Source: RGIG6375 sp964472725
GTDB lineage: Bacteria > Bacillota > Clostridia > Oscillospirales > Oscillospiraceae
Assembly: GCA_964472725.1 (NCBI GenBank)
Contig: CAYYLZ010000023.1
Span: 1-30,880 of the forward strand
Direction of reading: 5' to 3'
DNA length: 30,880 bases
The notes beneath the pieces are model-generated. The model was not told the DNA's origin and made no database searches. It saw only the letters and a program-made list of their open reading frames with translations. Both the position numbers and the translations under genes were made by a program. Shown piece by piece: positions 1 to 7,803 of the stretch. Each line of letters starts with the position of its first letter. The stretch's first letter is position 1.

Positions 1-55
1 GAGCAGCTGATTCGTAATCAGCAGGTCGCGTGTTCGAGTCACGTCACCAGCTCCA
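1..55 (+). tRNA. tRNA-Thr (anticodon CGT), 5' end cut by window edge
   Basis: The 3' 55 bases of a tRNA are visible. They comprise the D-stem 3' strand (1-4), anticodon stem 6-10/18-22 with a seven-base loop (11-17) carrying CGT at 13-15, a five-base variable region, T-stem 28-32/40-44 around TTCGAGT, the acceptor 3' strand 45-51, discriminator T52 and an encoded CCA (53-55). Anticodon CGT reads the Thr codon ACG. About 20 bases (acceptor 5' strand and most of the D arm) lie outside the window. A terminator follows immediately, so this is the last gene of its transcript. Confidence 0.93.
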
Positions 56-62
56 ATAGAAA

Positions 63-94
63 GCTCCGTCAAGCATAGCTTGGCGGAGTTTTTG
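63..94 (+). terminator. Intrinsic terminator after tRNA-Thr
   Basis: An 11-bp stem (64-74 with 78-88, one G-T pair) with a three-base loop is followed by a run of T (89-93). On the other strand the same hairpin lies just beyond the peptide deformylase stop codon and may also end that transcript, although its T-run there is poorer. Confidence 0.88.
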
Positions 95-505
95 TTATAT
101 CAATATTCCGTTACAGTGGTCTATCTCATGCTGAATTATCTGCGCTGTCCAGCCCTCAAAGGTTTTGAGGCGGGTCTGAAACTGCTCGTTCTGATACCTG
201 ACCTTGATGGACTTATAGCGCTTCGCCTTGCGGGTGCCGACAAGAGAAAGGCAGCCCTCCTCGGCTTCGTAAGCGCCCGCGCACTTGACGATTTCCGGGT
301 TGAACATAAGCATTGCCTTACCATCGTTATCGAAAACGATGATGCGCTTGAGCTGGCCTATCATATTGGCGGCCATTCCCACGCAGCCTGCACGGTTGGC
401 CTCCAGCGTGTCCAGCAAGTCCTGCCCTATTGCTGCGTCTGTCGGTTCGGCAGGCTGGGATTTGCGGGCAAGAAAAAGCGGGTCTTTCATTATATCTCTT
501 ACCAA
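95..505 (-). CDS. def: Peptide deformylase, small clostridial type
   Basis: This is a metal-dependent hydrolase that removes the N-formyl group from nascent proteins. The start is taken at TTG (503-505), giving 136 aa. It has an AGAGGTG-type ribosome site six bases upstream, whereas the in-frame GTG at 512-514 overlaps that site. Motif II is EEGCLSL (Cys metal ligand) and motif III near the C-terminus is HEIDHCNG (two His ligands and the catalytic Glu). Motif I reads CVGMAANM, so the position of the usual glutamine of GxGxAAxQ is a methionine. The short length and lack of a C-terminal extension fit the small PDF subfamily of Clostridia. The gene lies 36 bp downstream of sleB on the same strand; a 6-bp hairpin (519-536) sits in front of its ribosome site. 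The family assignment is firm; full catalytic competence is inferred. Confidence 0.9.
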   Translation of the reverse strand: MVRDIMKDPLFLARKSQPAEPTDAAIGQDLLDTLEANRAGCVGMAANMIGQLKRIIVFDNDGKAMLMFNPEIVKCAGAYEAEEGCLSLVGTRKAKRYKSIKVRYQNEQFQTRLKTFEGWTAQIIQHEIDHCNGILI

Positions 506-550
506 TCCTATCACCTCTCGGTGTTATTTTACACCGCTGAGGGAAGTAAA

Positions 551-1213
551 TCAAGAACAGAATCTATGCTTGCCTATCTTGCAGATAAGAGGGCGGGACC
601 ATATCCAACTGCTGGTTGCGGTGTCGGGATTAAAATAATAGATGGCGCCGCCGGAGGGATCCCAGCCGTTTATTGCGTCGCGGGCTGCCCGGTAGGCGCT
701 GTCGGCAACTGGCTCGTTAAACTGACCATCGGTAATGCAGGTAAATGCGCCCGACTGGTAGATAACGCCGGAAAGTGTATTGGGAAAGGACGGGTGCTCC
801 ATGCGGTTGAGCACCACCGCGCCCACCGCAACCTGCCCGGTATAGGGTTCTCCCCTCGCCTCGGCGGATATGAGCCGTGCCAGCAGATTAACGTCCACGC
901 TGCTTTGGGAGCTGCCTGCGGATATTCCCAGCGCGCTGAGGGTACGGCTGCCGCATATTCCATCTGCGGTAAGGCCGTTATTGCGCTGGAACTTTTTCAC
1001 CGCCGTAACGGTGCGGCTGCCGTAAATCCCGTCGATGGTATAGTTATAGTAACCCCAGTTGGTGAGCTTCTGCTGTATCTGCCGGACGGTGGAGCCGGTG
1101 GAGCCCTGCTTATACACTGCCGCGTCGGCGTGCTGCTGAAACAGCAGGATAACAAATATGTTCAAGAGGATCAGTATCCCCACGTAATAGCATATCTTTT
1201 TTTTGCTTACCAT
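551..1213 (-). CDS. sleB: Spore cortex-lytic enzyme SleB
   Basis: SleB is a germination-specific lytic transglycosylase that cuts muramic-delta-lactam-containing spore cortex. The 220-aa protein has a signal/anchor segment (about residues 6-31), a PG_binding_1 domain (about 36-95; the repeated GYY..DGIYGSRT pattern is typical) and a C-terminal Hydrolase_2 domain (about 108-220) containing SAEARGEPYTGQ with the presumed catalytic Glu, and ending in the usual IGKHRFC-type tail. ATG 1211-1213 has GGAGGAA seven bases upstream. The usual partner gene ypeB is not adjacent; thrS lies upstream and def downstream. The ribosome site is inside an inverted repeat (1219-1261), described separately. Presence of this gene is the main evidence for endospore formation. 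Confidence 0.94.
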   Translation of the reverse strand: MVSKKKICYYVGILILLNIFVILLFQQHADAAVYKQGSTGSTVRQIQQKLTNWGYYNYTIDGIYGSRTVTAVKKFQRNNGLTADGICGSRTLSALGISAGSSQSSVDVNLLARLISAEARGEPYTGQVAVGAVVLNRMEHPSFPNTLSGVIYQSGAFTCITDGQFNEPVADSAYRAARDAINGWDPSGGAIYYFNPDTATSSWIWSRPLICKIGKHRFCS

Positions 1214-1218
1214 ATGAA

Positions 1219-1261
1219 AATTCCTCCGTACAAACTTACATCAGTAGTGTACGGAGGAATT
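1219..1261 (-). promoter_or_regulatory. Hairpin overlapping sleB ribosome site; likely also thrS terminator
   Basis: A perfect 14-bp inverted repeat (1219-1232 with 1248-1261, 15-base loop) lies between the thrS stop and the sleB start. In transcripts from thrS the sleB Shine-Dalgarno GGAGGAA (complement of 1221-1227) forms one arm of the stem. On the minus strand the stem is followed by TTTTC, so it may also act as a weak terminator of thrS. Confidence 0.7.
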
Positions 1262-1274
1262 GTTATTCATATTC
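1246..1274 (-). promoter_or_regulatory. Possible sporulation-sigma promoter for sleB
   Basis: On the minus strand GAATATG (complement of 1268-1274) and CGTACACT (complement of 1246-1253) have spacing resembling a SigE-type promoter (ATA-N16-CATANANT), with one mismatch in the -10. A start about seven bases further would lie inside the loop of the hairpin, giving an mRNA without the 5' arm. B. subtilis sleB is SigG-dependent, so the sigma factor here is uncertain. Confidence 0.3.
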
Positions 1275-1290
1275 TATGAAAAATTCGGAA

Positions 1291-3042
1291 TTAAAGAGAA
1301 CGGGTATCTCTCTGCTCGGTGATCTTGGCAATGAACTCCTCGAGAGTCATGGTACCTTGGTCGCCGCCCTCACGGGTTCTTACGGCGATGGTGCCGGCCT
1401 CGGCTTCCTTATCGCCGACAACCAGCATGTAAGGAATCTTCTGCACCTGAGCCTCACGGATCTTGTAGCCGATCTTTTCGTTTCTTACGTCGGTTTCAAC
1501 GCGGAAGCCCTTTGCGTCCAGCTCGGCAGCAATCTTCTCGGCGTACTCACGACTTCTGTCGGTGATGGGCATAACCTTGAGCTGTACGGGAGCAAGCCAG
1601 AAGGGGAATGCGCCGGCGAAGTGCTCGGTGATAACACCGATAAAGCGCTCGATGGAGCCGAGAACAACGCGGTGGATCATAACGGGACGGTGCTTCTCGC
1701 CGTCTGCGCCGATGTACTCAAGGTCGAAGCGCTCGGGCATCTGGAAGTCAAGCTGAATGGTACCGCACTGCCAGGTTCTGCCGATGGAGTCCTGCAGATG
1801 GAAGTCCAGCTTGGGGCCGTAGAAGGCGCCGTCGCCTTCGTTGAGTTCGTATTCCTTGCCCATATCGGTGATGGCGTTCTTCAGGGTATCCTGTGCGAAC
1901 TCCCAATCGGCCAGCTCACCGATGTGATCCTCGGGCATGGTGGACAGCTCGATCTTATACTGCAGACCGAACTTGGAATAAACTTCGTCAAACAGCTTTA
2001 CTACGTTCTGAATTTCGTCCTTCATCTGATCGCGGGTCATGAAGATATGGGAGTCGTCCTGAGTGAAGCAGCGAACACGGAACAGGCCGTGGAGCGCGCC
2101 GGAAAGCTCATGTCTGTGAACAAGACCCAGCTCAGCGGCACGAATGGGAAGCTCCTTATAGGAATGGGGCTCCAGCTTGTAAACCAGCATACCGCCGGGG
2201 CAGTTCATGGGCTTGACTGCGAAAGGCTCCTCGTCGATGAGGGTGGTATACATATTATCCTTATAGTGATCCCAGTGACCACTGCGGTGCCAAAGATCCT
2301 GATTGAGGATAATAGGAGTGGAAATCTCAACATAGCCGTAACGCTTATGAACCTCGCGCCAGTACTCAAGCAGAGTGTTGCGCAGGGTCATGCCCTTGGG
2401 CAGGAAGAAGGGGAAGCCGGGGCCCTCTTCCATGAGAGCGAAGAGGCCGAGCTCCTTGCCCAGCTTTCTGTGGTCGCGCTTCTTGGCTTCTTCGATGCGC
2501 TGCAGGTAAGCTTCAAGCTCCTCCTTCTTCTGGAAGCAGGTGCCGTAAACACGCTGAAGCATCTTTCTGCTGGAGTCACCGCGCCAGTATGCGCCGGTGC
2601 AGCTGGTGAGCTTGAAAGCGTTGGCCTTTACGCGGCCGGTATTGTCCAGATGGGGGCCTGCGCAGAGGTCGGTGAACTCGCCCTGCTTATAGAAGCTGAT
2701 AACAGCGTCCTTGGGCAGATCCTGAATAAGCTCTACCTTATAAGGCTCGTCCTTCTCCTGCATGAGCTTGATAGCTTCCTCACGGGGCAGCTCAAAGCGC
2801 TCGAGAGGCAGCTTCTCCTTGCAGATCTTCTTCATCTCAGCCTCGAGATCCTCAAGCATCTCGGGAGTGATGGGCTTCTCGGAGTCAAAGTCATAATAGA
2901 AGCCATCGTCAATAGCGGGGCCTATTGCCAGCTTGACGTCGGGATAAAGTCTCTTCACAGCCTGAGCAAGAATGTGAGAGGTAGTGTGACGATAAGTATC
3001 CTTAAATTCTTTGTTTTCAAATGTGTACTGGTTGTCTGCCAT
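1291..3042 (-). CDS. thrS: Threonyl-tRNA synthetase without TGS domain
   Basis: This class II synthetase charges tRNA-Thr and edits mischarged Ser-tRNA. The 583-aa protein starts directly at the N2 editing domain (HTTSHILAQAVKRL at about 19-32 with the zinc-like HxxxH pattern). It continues through the catalytic core, with MNCPGGM supplying the Cys zinc ligand, the VHRHE motif 2 region and PVMIHR supplying a His, and ends in the anticodon-binding domain. The roughly 60-residue N-terminal TGS domain of B. subtilis and E. coli ThrS is missing. No in-frame extension is possible because the T-box leader lies immediately upstream. ATG 3040-3042 has GGAGGGA upstream. Transcription is controlled by the Thr T-box at 3081-3309. 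Confidence 0.97.
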   Translation of the reverse strand: MADNQYTFENKEFKDTYRHTTSHILAQAVKRLYPDVKLAIGPAIDDGFYYDFDSEKPITPEMLEDLEAEMKKICKEKLPLERFELPREEAIKLMQEKDEPYKVELIQDLPKDAVISFYKQGEFTDLCAGPHLDNTGRVKANAFKLTSCTGAYWRGDSSRKMLQRVYGTCFQKKEELEAYLQRIEEAKKRDHRKLGKELGLFALMEEGPGFPFFLPKGMTLRNTLLEYWREVHKRYGYVEISTPIILNQDLWHRSGHWDHYKDNMYTTLIDEEPFAVKPMNCPGGMLVYKLEPHSYKELPIRAAELGLVHRHELSGALHGLFRVRCFTQDDSHIFMTRDQMKDEIQNVVKLFDEVYSKFGLQYKIELSTMPEDHIGELADWEFAQDTLKNAITDMGKEYELNEGDGAFYGPKLDFHLQDSIGRTWQCGTIQLDFQMPERFDLEYIGADGEKHRPVMIHRVVLGSIERFIGVITEHFAGAFPFWLAPVQLKVMPITDRSREYAEKIAAELDAKGFRVETDVRNEKIGYKIREAQVQKIPYMLVVGDKEAEAGTIAVRTREGGDQGTMTLEEFIAKITEQRDTRSL

Positions 3043-3080
3043 TTTTTCGTCCCTCCAAATAATTAGGCATTAGTGCCTAT

Positions 3081-3113
3081 AAAAAAAACACCCCTGACCA
3101 ATAGTCAGGGGTG
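3081..3113 (-). terminator. T-box regulated terminator of thrS
   Basis: A perfect 10-bp stem (3089-3098 with 3104-3113) with a five-base loop is followed on the minus strand by eight or more T. It is the OFF structure competing with the antiterminator that contains the T-box sequence. Confidence 0.93.
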
Positions 3114-3309
3114 CATAAAACACGGTTCCACCCTGATTGAGATACAATGTATCCCCACTCAGTTTCCGCTGTAACGTGCGGAACACGTCCCGTTTTGCGG
3201 GCCGCTCCGGGTTGGTAGGCGTTTCCTGCTCACCCAAGCACGCTTTCAGCCAAGGCGCGCTCTCTCTGTCGGTTTGCGTTGGAAGGCCCTTCCCTTCATC
3301 GCATTTGCT
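3081..3309 (-). promoter_or_regulatory. T-box leader, threonine-specific
   Basis: On the minus strand the leader shows the T-box core AGGGTGGAACCGTG (complement of 3121-3134), the AGAGAG bulge and GGCTGAAAG distal-loop-like elements of stem I, and a terminator before thrS. In the specifier loop the triplet ACC (complement of 3214-3216) is followed by AACCCGGAGC, the layout seen after the specifier in other T-boxes; ACC is a Thr codon and matches the downstream gene. Uncharged tRNA-Thr should bind and promote read-through. The leader fills the thrS-acyltransferase gap, where no protein gene is evident. Confidence 0.93.
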
Positions 3310-3315
3310 CTTAAT

Positions 3316-3344
3316 AAATTATCACTCATCTCCCCTGCTGTCAA
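3316..3344 (-). promoter_or_regulatory. SigA promoter of the thrS T-box transcript
   Basis: On the minus strand the -35 TTGACA (complement of 3339-3344) is a perfect match, with a 17-bp spacer and -10 TAATTT (complement of 3316-3321). It lies directly upstream of the T-box leader. Confidence 0.8.
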
Positions 3345-3390
3345 GGGAAAATCCGCGATAAACCTCGCTTTTATTACATCTTCCCCGATT

Positions 3391-4095
3391 TTATCGGGAA
3401 AATACATGCATCAGCAACATCGTTATTCCATACAGTATCGGCTGGTGCACAATGTAGATGATAAGCGCCTTGCGGCCTATCTGCGGGAATATCGGCACAT
3501 TGAAGGTATAAAACCTCTCCGGCATGCGACCGTCCCGTATATACTTCCCTGCCCATGTCCCCAAGAGGAACACGAATATCCACGGAAAGATGGGAAAATA
3601 GTCGGCGCTGAAAAAGTCCTCACTGTACCAGCCGAACATCCACAGGTGCTCGGAGTTTATGGGAATAAGCTTCACAGCCAGCGTACTGACTATAATCAGC
3701 AGCACGCACAGCACGGGCATCAGCTTTTCCGGTATGCTCTCCCACATTTTATGGGTAATACCGTAGAATATCATGCTCACGCCCAGCAGATGAAGCACGC
3801 CGAAGCGTATGGGCATGCTCATAAACCACGTCACAAGTGACATTGCCAACGCAACAGCAAGCACAATAACGCCACGCCTTATATTGCTGCGGGAAAAGCG
3901 TGAAGATACGCCCGAAAGCAGCACGAACACGTGGGCAAAAATATCGTGCAGGATATTGAAAACGGGATTGTAGAACACCCACCGCGGCGCATCAAGAAAT
4001 GCGTACATGTCGAAGAGGAAATGGTGAATTACCATCAGCACTACGGCAAGACCACGGAGCGCATCAATGCTTTGGATACGCTGTTTCTTTTTCAT
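3391..4095 (-). CDS. DUF1624 / HGSNAT-type membrane acyltransferase-like protein
   Basis: A 234-aa polytopic membrane protein starting at ATG 4093-4095 (MKKKQR). The beginning IQSIDALRGLAVVLMVIHHFLFD is the hallmark of the heparan-alpha-glucosaminide N-acetyltransferase catalytic family (DUF1624), with an early conserved His pair and about six or seven hydrophobic segments, ending in the ALIIYIVHQPILYG pattern. By analogy it may acetylate a glycan or other envelope molecule using cytoplasmic acyl-CoA; the bacterial substrate is unknown. Its start codon overlaps the ychF stop by one base (TAATG), so the two are translationally coupled. A short stem (3384-3398) encloses the stop codon but lacks a T-run. 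Confidence 0.8.
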   Translation of the reverse strand: MKKKQRIQSIDALRGLAVVLMVIHHFLFDMYAFLDAPRWVFYNPVFNILHDIFAHVFVLLSGVSSRFSRSNIRRGVIVLAVALAMSLVTWFMSMPIRFGVLHLLGVSMIFYGITHKMWESIPEKLMPVLCVLLIIVSTLAVKLIPINSEHLWMFGWYSEDFFSADYFPIFPWIFVFLLGTWAGKYIRDGRMPERFYTFNVPIFPQIGRKALIIYIVHQPILYGITMLLMHVFSR

Positions 4096-5189
4096 TAAAC
4101 GTTGAAACGGAACAGCGTAACGTCGCCGTCCTGCATAACGTATTCCTTGCCCTCGCTGCGGACAAGGCCCTTTTCCTTGGCTGCGGTCATGCTGCCGCAT
4201 GCCTTGAGATCCTCGAATGCAACGATTTCGGCACGGATAAAGCCACGCTCAAAGTCGGTATGTATCTTACCGGCTGCCTGAGGTGCCTTGGTACCCTTGG
4301 TAATTGTCCATGCGCGAACTTCGTCGGAGCCTGCTGTGAGGTAGGAAATGAGACCCAGCAGGCTGTAGGAGCACTTGATGAGGCGGTCAAGACCGGATTC
4401 GGCAATGCCCAGCTCTTCAAGGAACATTTCCTTCTCTTCCTCGGGCAGCTCAGCGATCTCCTGCTCCACCTTTGCGCAGATGGGCAGAACCAGAGAGCCT
4501 TCGGCTGCGGCGTGCTCAAGTACGGCAGTATAATACTTATTATCGTCGTAGCCGCCGGCAAAGGTCTTTTCGTCCATGTTTGCGGCGTAGATAACAGGCT
4601 TGAGGGTAAGCAGCTCAGACTCAGCAATAAGCTCCTTATCTTCAACGGAGCAGTCATAGCTGCGGGCATTCTTACCGGCGTTGAGGTGCTCAAGGAGCTT
4701 TTCCAGCACTTCTGCCTCATGGAGATACTTCTTATCGCCCTTGGCAGCCTTCTTTGCCTTATCTATGCGGCGCTCAACCATTTCCATGTCGGCCATGATA
4801 AGCTCAAGGTCGATGGTCTCGATATCGCGCAGAGGGTCAGTGCTGCCCTCTACGTGGATAATATTGGAGTCGTCAAAGCATCTTACAACGTGAACGATAG
4901 CGTCGGTCATGCGGATATTGGAAAGGAACTTGTTGCCAAGACCCTCGCCCTTGGAAGCGCCCTTGACCAGACCCGCGATATCGACGAACTCGATAACGGC
5001 GGGAGTGTACTTCTTGGGTGCGTACATATCGGCAAGGAAATCGAGTCTTTCGTCAGGTACGGAAACCATACCCACATTGGGCTCGATAGTGCAGAAGGGA
5101 TAGTTGGCAGACTCCGCACCGGCATTGGTTATAGCGTTGAAAAGAGTGCTCTTGCCCACGTTGGGCAGACCTACAATACCAAGTTTCAT
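4095..5189 (-). CDS. ychF: Ribosome-associated ATPase YchF (Obg family)
   Basis: A 364-aa P-loop protein of the Obg/OLA1 group that hydrolyses ATP rather than GTP and associates with ribosomes. Visible features are the P-loop GLPNVGKST (7-15), PFCTIEPN switch I region, DIAGLVKGASKGEGLGN (switch II), and YAANMDE in place of the GTP-specifying NKxD, which is diagnostic for YchF. A C-terminal TGS-type domain covers about the last 85 residues. Length equals the family norm. The ATG is preceded by AAGAGGT; ftsH ends 18 bp upstream and the acyltransferase overlaps downstream, so it sits inside the long operon. Confidence 0.97.
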   Translation of the reverse strand: MKLGIVGLPNVGKSTLFNAITNAGAESANYPFCTIEPNVGMVSVPDERLDFLADMYAPKKYTPAVIEFVDIAGLVKGASKGEGLGNKFLSNIRMTDAIVHVVRCFDDSNIIHVEGSTDPLRDIETIDLELIMADMEMVERRIDKAKKAAKGDKKYLHEAEVLEKLLEHLNAGKNARSYDCSVEDKELIAESELLTLKPVIYAANMDEKTFAGGYDDNKYYTAVLEHAAAEGSLVLPICAKVEQEIAELPEEEKEMFLEELGIAESGLDRLIKCSYSLLGLISYLTAGSDEVRAWTITKGTKAPQAAGKIHTDFERGFIRAEIVAFEDLKACGSMTAAKEKGLVRSEGKEYVMQDGDVTLFRFNV

Positions 5190-5207
5190 TTCAGTGATAC
5201 CTCTTAA

Positions 5208-7229
5208 TTATTCTTCAGTTTCTTCTTTTTCCTCAGCAGGCTCTTCGCCTTCTCCAAAGAATTCTTCACGTACTCTGGCCTCTGCTTCGGACTCGGTTTC
5301 AGCCACAGCGGTTTCCTCCGCTACAGAAGGAGCTTCCTCCGCAGGCGCTTCAAACGCAGGAATTTCTTCCTTAGCCTGAGCCTCAGGCAGCTGACGGTTG
5401 TCGCAGAGATACTTGAAGGTCTCGCTGTCCATATTCTCGTTGGTAAGGAGATACTGAGCGGTCAGCTCAAGAATGTCCATATTGTCCTTGAGAATGCTTT
5501 CGCAGCGGTTATATGCCTCGTCGATGATCTTCTTGACCTCATCGTCGATGATAGCGGCTACCTTTTCGCTGTAGCTCTTGGTATGACCGAAGTCGCGGCC
5601 AAGGAATACTTCGTTGCTGTCGGAATCATAGACAACGGGGCCAAGCTTCTCGCTCATACCGTACTGGGTTACCATTGCGCGGGCAATGGAGGTTGCGCGC
5701 TGAATATCGTTGGAAGCGCCGGTGGAGATATCCTCCAGCACCAGTTTTTCGGCGATACGTCCGCCCAGCAGGGATACGATACGCTCTTCCATCTCCAGCT
5801 TGGAGTTGAAGCTCTTATCCTCCTGAGGCAGGGATATGGTCATGCCGCCGGTAAGACCGCGGGGAACGATGGATATCTGATGAACGGGGTCGCAGTGCTC
5901 AAGAGCGTTCATAACAACGGCGTGGCCCGCCTCGTGATAAGCGGTAAGCCTGCGCTCACGCTCGGAGACCAGCTTGCTCTTCTTCTCAGGGCCTGCGATG
6001 ACCTTTATCATTGCGCTCTCTACGTCGGGCATGGTAATAAATCTGCCGTGACGGCGTGCGGCCAGCAGGGCTGCCTCGTTGAGCAGGTTTTCAAGGTCAG
6101 CGCCGGTGAAGCCGGTGGTGGACTGAGCGATGACCTTAAGATCCACATCGTCACCAAGGGGCTTGCCCTTGGCGTGAACCTTGAGAATGGCTTCTCTGCC
6201 CTTGATATCGGGATAGCCAACGTAAATCTGTCTGTCGAAACGACCGGGACGCAGCAGCGCGCGGTCGAGGATATCCTGACGGTTGGTTGCTGCCATTACG
6301 ATAACGCCTTCGTTGGTGCCGAAGCCGTCCATTTCAACCAGCAGCTGGTTGAGGGTCTGCTCTCTTTCGTCGTGACCGCCGCCGAGGCCTGCACCACGCT
6401 GGCGACCGACAGCGTCGATCTCGTCAATGAAGATGATGGTAGGAGCAGCCTTCTTGGCCTGTTCGAAAAGGTCACGGACGCGGGAAGCGCCGACACCGAC
6501 ATACAGTTCAACGAAGTCGGAACCGGAAATGGAAAGGAACTGAACGCCTGCCTCGCCTGCAACGGCCTTGGCAAGGAGGGTCTTACCAGTACCGGGAGGG
6601 CCTACAAGCAGAACACCCTTGGGAATACGCGCGCCGATCTCGACAAAGCGCTTGGGATCTTTAAGGAACTGGACGATCTCCTCAAGCTCTTCCTTTTCCT
6701 CGTCGGCACCGGCAACATCCTTGAAGGTGACCTTGTTCTTCTCAGGAGAGCCTACGCGGGTGCGTGCCTTGCCGAACTTCATAACGCCCTTATCACCGCC
6801 TCCGCCGCTCTTATTCATAAGAACGAACCAAACCACGATAAAGACTATCATTATTATAAGGTAAGGAAGGAAGGACAGCCACCAGGGAGTTTCCCAACCG
6901 GTAAGATAGTCATAATCCTCAAGCACGCCGCTGGCCATTTGACTGTCGATAAGCTCATGCATATCCTCATAGAATATGGATACGCTGTAAAGCTCATGGG
7001 TCACCGTATAACGTCCGTCCAAAGGCTGGCGAAGATCCATTATCAACAGGTCACCTTCCACGATGAAGGCGCTTACCTTCTCCTGCTCGAAAAGACGGCG
7101 AACATCAAGATAGCTGAGAGTATCGCCTTCCTCGCCGGTCATGAGCATGAATATAACGGCCATGATGACGATGAAGATCATAATGTAAAAGCCGATGTCC
7201 AACGGCCTGTTTTTCTTCTTTTTGTTCAA
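5208..7229 (-). CDS. ftsH: ATP-dependent zinc metalloprotease FtsH
   Basis: A membrane-anchored AAA+ protease that extracts and degrades membrane and short-lived cytosolic proteins. The start is taken at TTG 7227-7229 because AAGGAG lies eight bases upstream; the GTG nine bases earlier overlaps that ribosome site. This gives 673 aa. In order: transmembrane segment 1 near the N-terminus, extracytoplasmic region, transmembrane segment 2 (about 120-140), Walker A GPPGTGKT (about 210), pore loop YVGVGAS, Walker B FIDEID, the second region of homology, then zinc site HEAGH with a downstream Asp in LEDISTGASND. The last 55 or so residues are an acidic Glu/Ala/Pro tail. The gene lies 12 bp after hpt, the conserved tilS-hpt-ftsH order. 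Confidence 0.96.
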   Translation of the reverse strand: MNKKKKNRPLDIGFYIMIFIVIMAVIFMLMTGEEGDTLSYLDVRRLFEQEKVSAFIVEGDLLIMDLRQPLDGRYTVTHELYSVSIFYEDMHELIDSQMASGVLEDYDYLTGWETPWWLSFLPYLIIMIVFIVVWFVLMNKSGGGGDKGVMKFGKARTRVGSPEKNKVTFKDVAGADEEKEELEEIVQFLKDPKRFVEIGARIPKGVLLVGPPGTGKTLLAKAVAGEAGVQFLSISGSDFVELYVGVGASRVRDLFEQAKKAAPTIIFIDEIDAVGRQRGAGLGGGHDEREQTLNQLLVEMDGFGTNEGVIVMAATNRQDILDRALLRPGRFDRQIYVGYPDIKGREAILKVHAKGKPLGDDVDLKVIAQSTTGFTGADLENLLNEAALLAARRHGRFITMPDVESAMIKVIAGPEKKSKLVSERERRLTAYHEAGHAVVMNALEHCDPVHQISIVPRGLTGGMTISLPQEDKSFNSKLEMEERIVSLLGGRIAEKLVLEDISTGASNDIQRATSIARAMVTQYGMSEKLGPVVYDSDSNEVFLGRDFGHTKSYSEKVAAIIDDEVKKIIDEAYNRCESILKDNMDILELTAQYLLTNENMDSETFKYLCDNRQLPEAQAKEEIPAFEAPAEEAPSVAEETAVAETESEAEARVREEFFGEGEEPAEEKEETEE

Positions 7230-7241
7230 AGGGACCACTCC

Positions 7242-7787
7242 TTACTCGCTGTAGATCTCCGGCTTAAGAACGCCGATAAAGGGAAGATTTCTGTAACGCT
7301 CGGCATAGTCAAGGCCGTAACCTACCACGAATTCATCGGGAATATCAAAGCCGAAATAGTCAGCCTTGATATCAGCCTTACGTCTTGCGGGCTTATCCAG
7401 CAGAGTGCAGATGGAAATGGAAGCGGGATTACGGTTCATGAGATAGCTCTTGAGGTAGCTCAGGGTAACGCCGCTGTCCAGAATATCCTCGATGATCACC
7501 ACATGACGGCCTTCGATATCTTGACTCAGGTCCTTGTTTATCTTTACCGCGCCGCTGGTGGTGGATCTGTTTCCGTAAGAGGAAACGGCCATGAAGTCAA
7601 TATCACAATAGATATTTATTTTGCGCATAAGGTCCGCCATAAATACAAAGGAACCCTTAAGAATGCCAAGAAATACGGGGTTTTTGTCCTCATAATCTGC
7701 TGCGATCTGATTTGCCAGCTCCTGAACCTTGGTGTCAAGCTCTTCCTTGGTTACGAGAGTTTTTTCGATATCATTCAGAATATTCAT
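7242..7787 (-). CDS. hpt: Hypoxanthine(-guanine) phosphoribosyltransferase
   Basis: This cytosolic purine-salvage enzyme transfers the phosphoribosyl group of PRPP to hypoxanthine or guanine. The 181-aa length is normal for the family. The PRPP-binding loop VVIIEDILDSGVTL is at about 95-108, and a lysine-rich RKADIKADYFGFDIPDEFVVGYG C-terminal region matches HPRT. The ATG is preceded by GGAGGT, 16 bp after tilS. Its stop codon overlaps the ftsH ribosome site, suggesting coupling. Gene order tilS-hpt-ftsH is widely conserved in Firmicutes. Confidence 0.95.
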   Translation of the reverse strand: MNILNDIEKTLVTKEELDTKVQELANQIAADYEDKNPVFLGILKGSFVFMADLMRKINIYCDIDFMAVSSYGNRSTTSGAVKINKDLSQDIEGRHVVIIEDILDSGVTLSYLKSYLMNRNPASISICTLLDKPARRKADIKADYFGFDIPDEFVVGYGLDYAERYRNLPFIGVLKPEIYSE

Positions 7788-7803
7788 TTTTTACCTCCAC
7801 ACC

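Noticed and set aside
1276..3066. A 596-codon open frame antisense to thrS
   Set aside because: It mirrors thrS, has no ribosome site or recognisable domain, and overlaps a certain gene throughout; it is a product of codon bias.
3137..3361. A plus-strand ORF in the thrS leader
   Set aside because: The region is fully explained by the T-box structure on the other strand.
4096..4200. An N-terminal extension of the acyltransferase-like gene
   Set aside because: It lies inside ychF in another frame, is Arg/Gly/Gln-rich, and the family signature begins just after the internal ATG, which overlaps the ychF stop.
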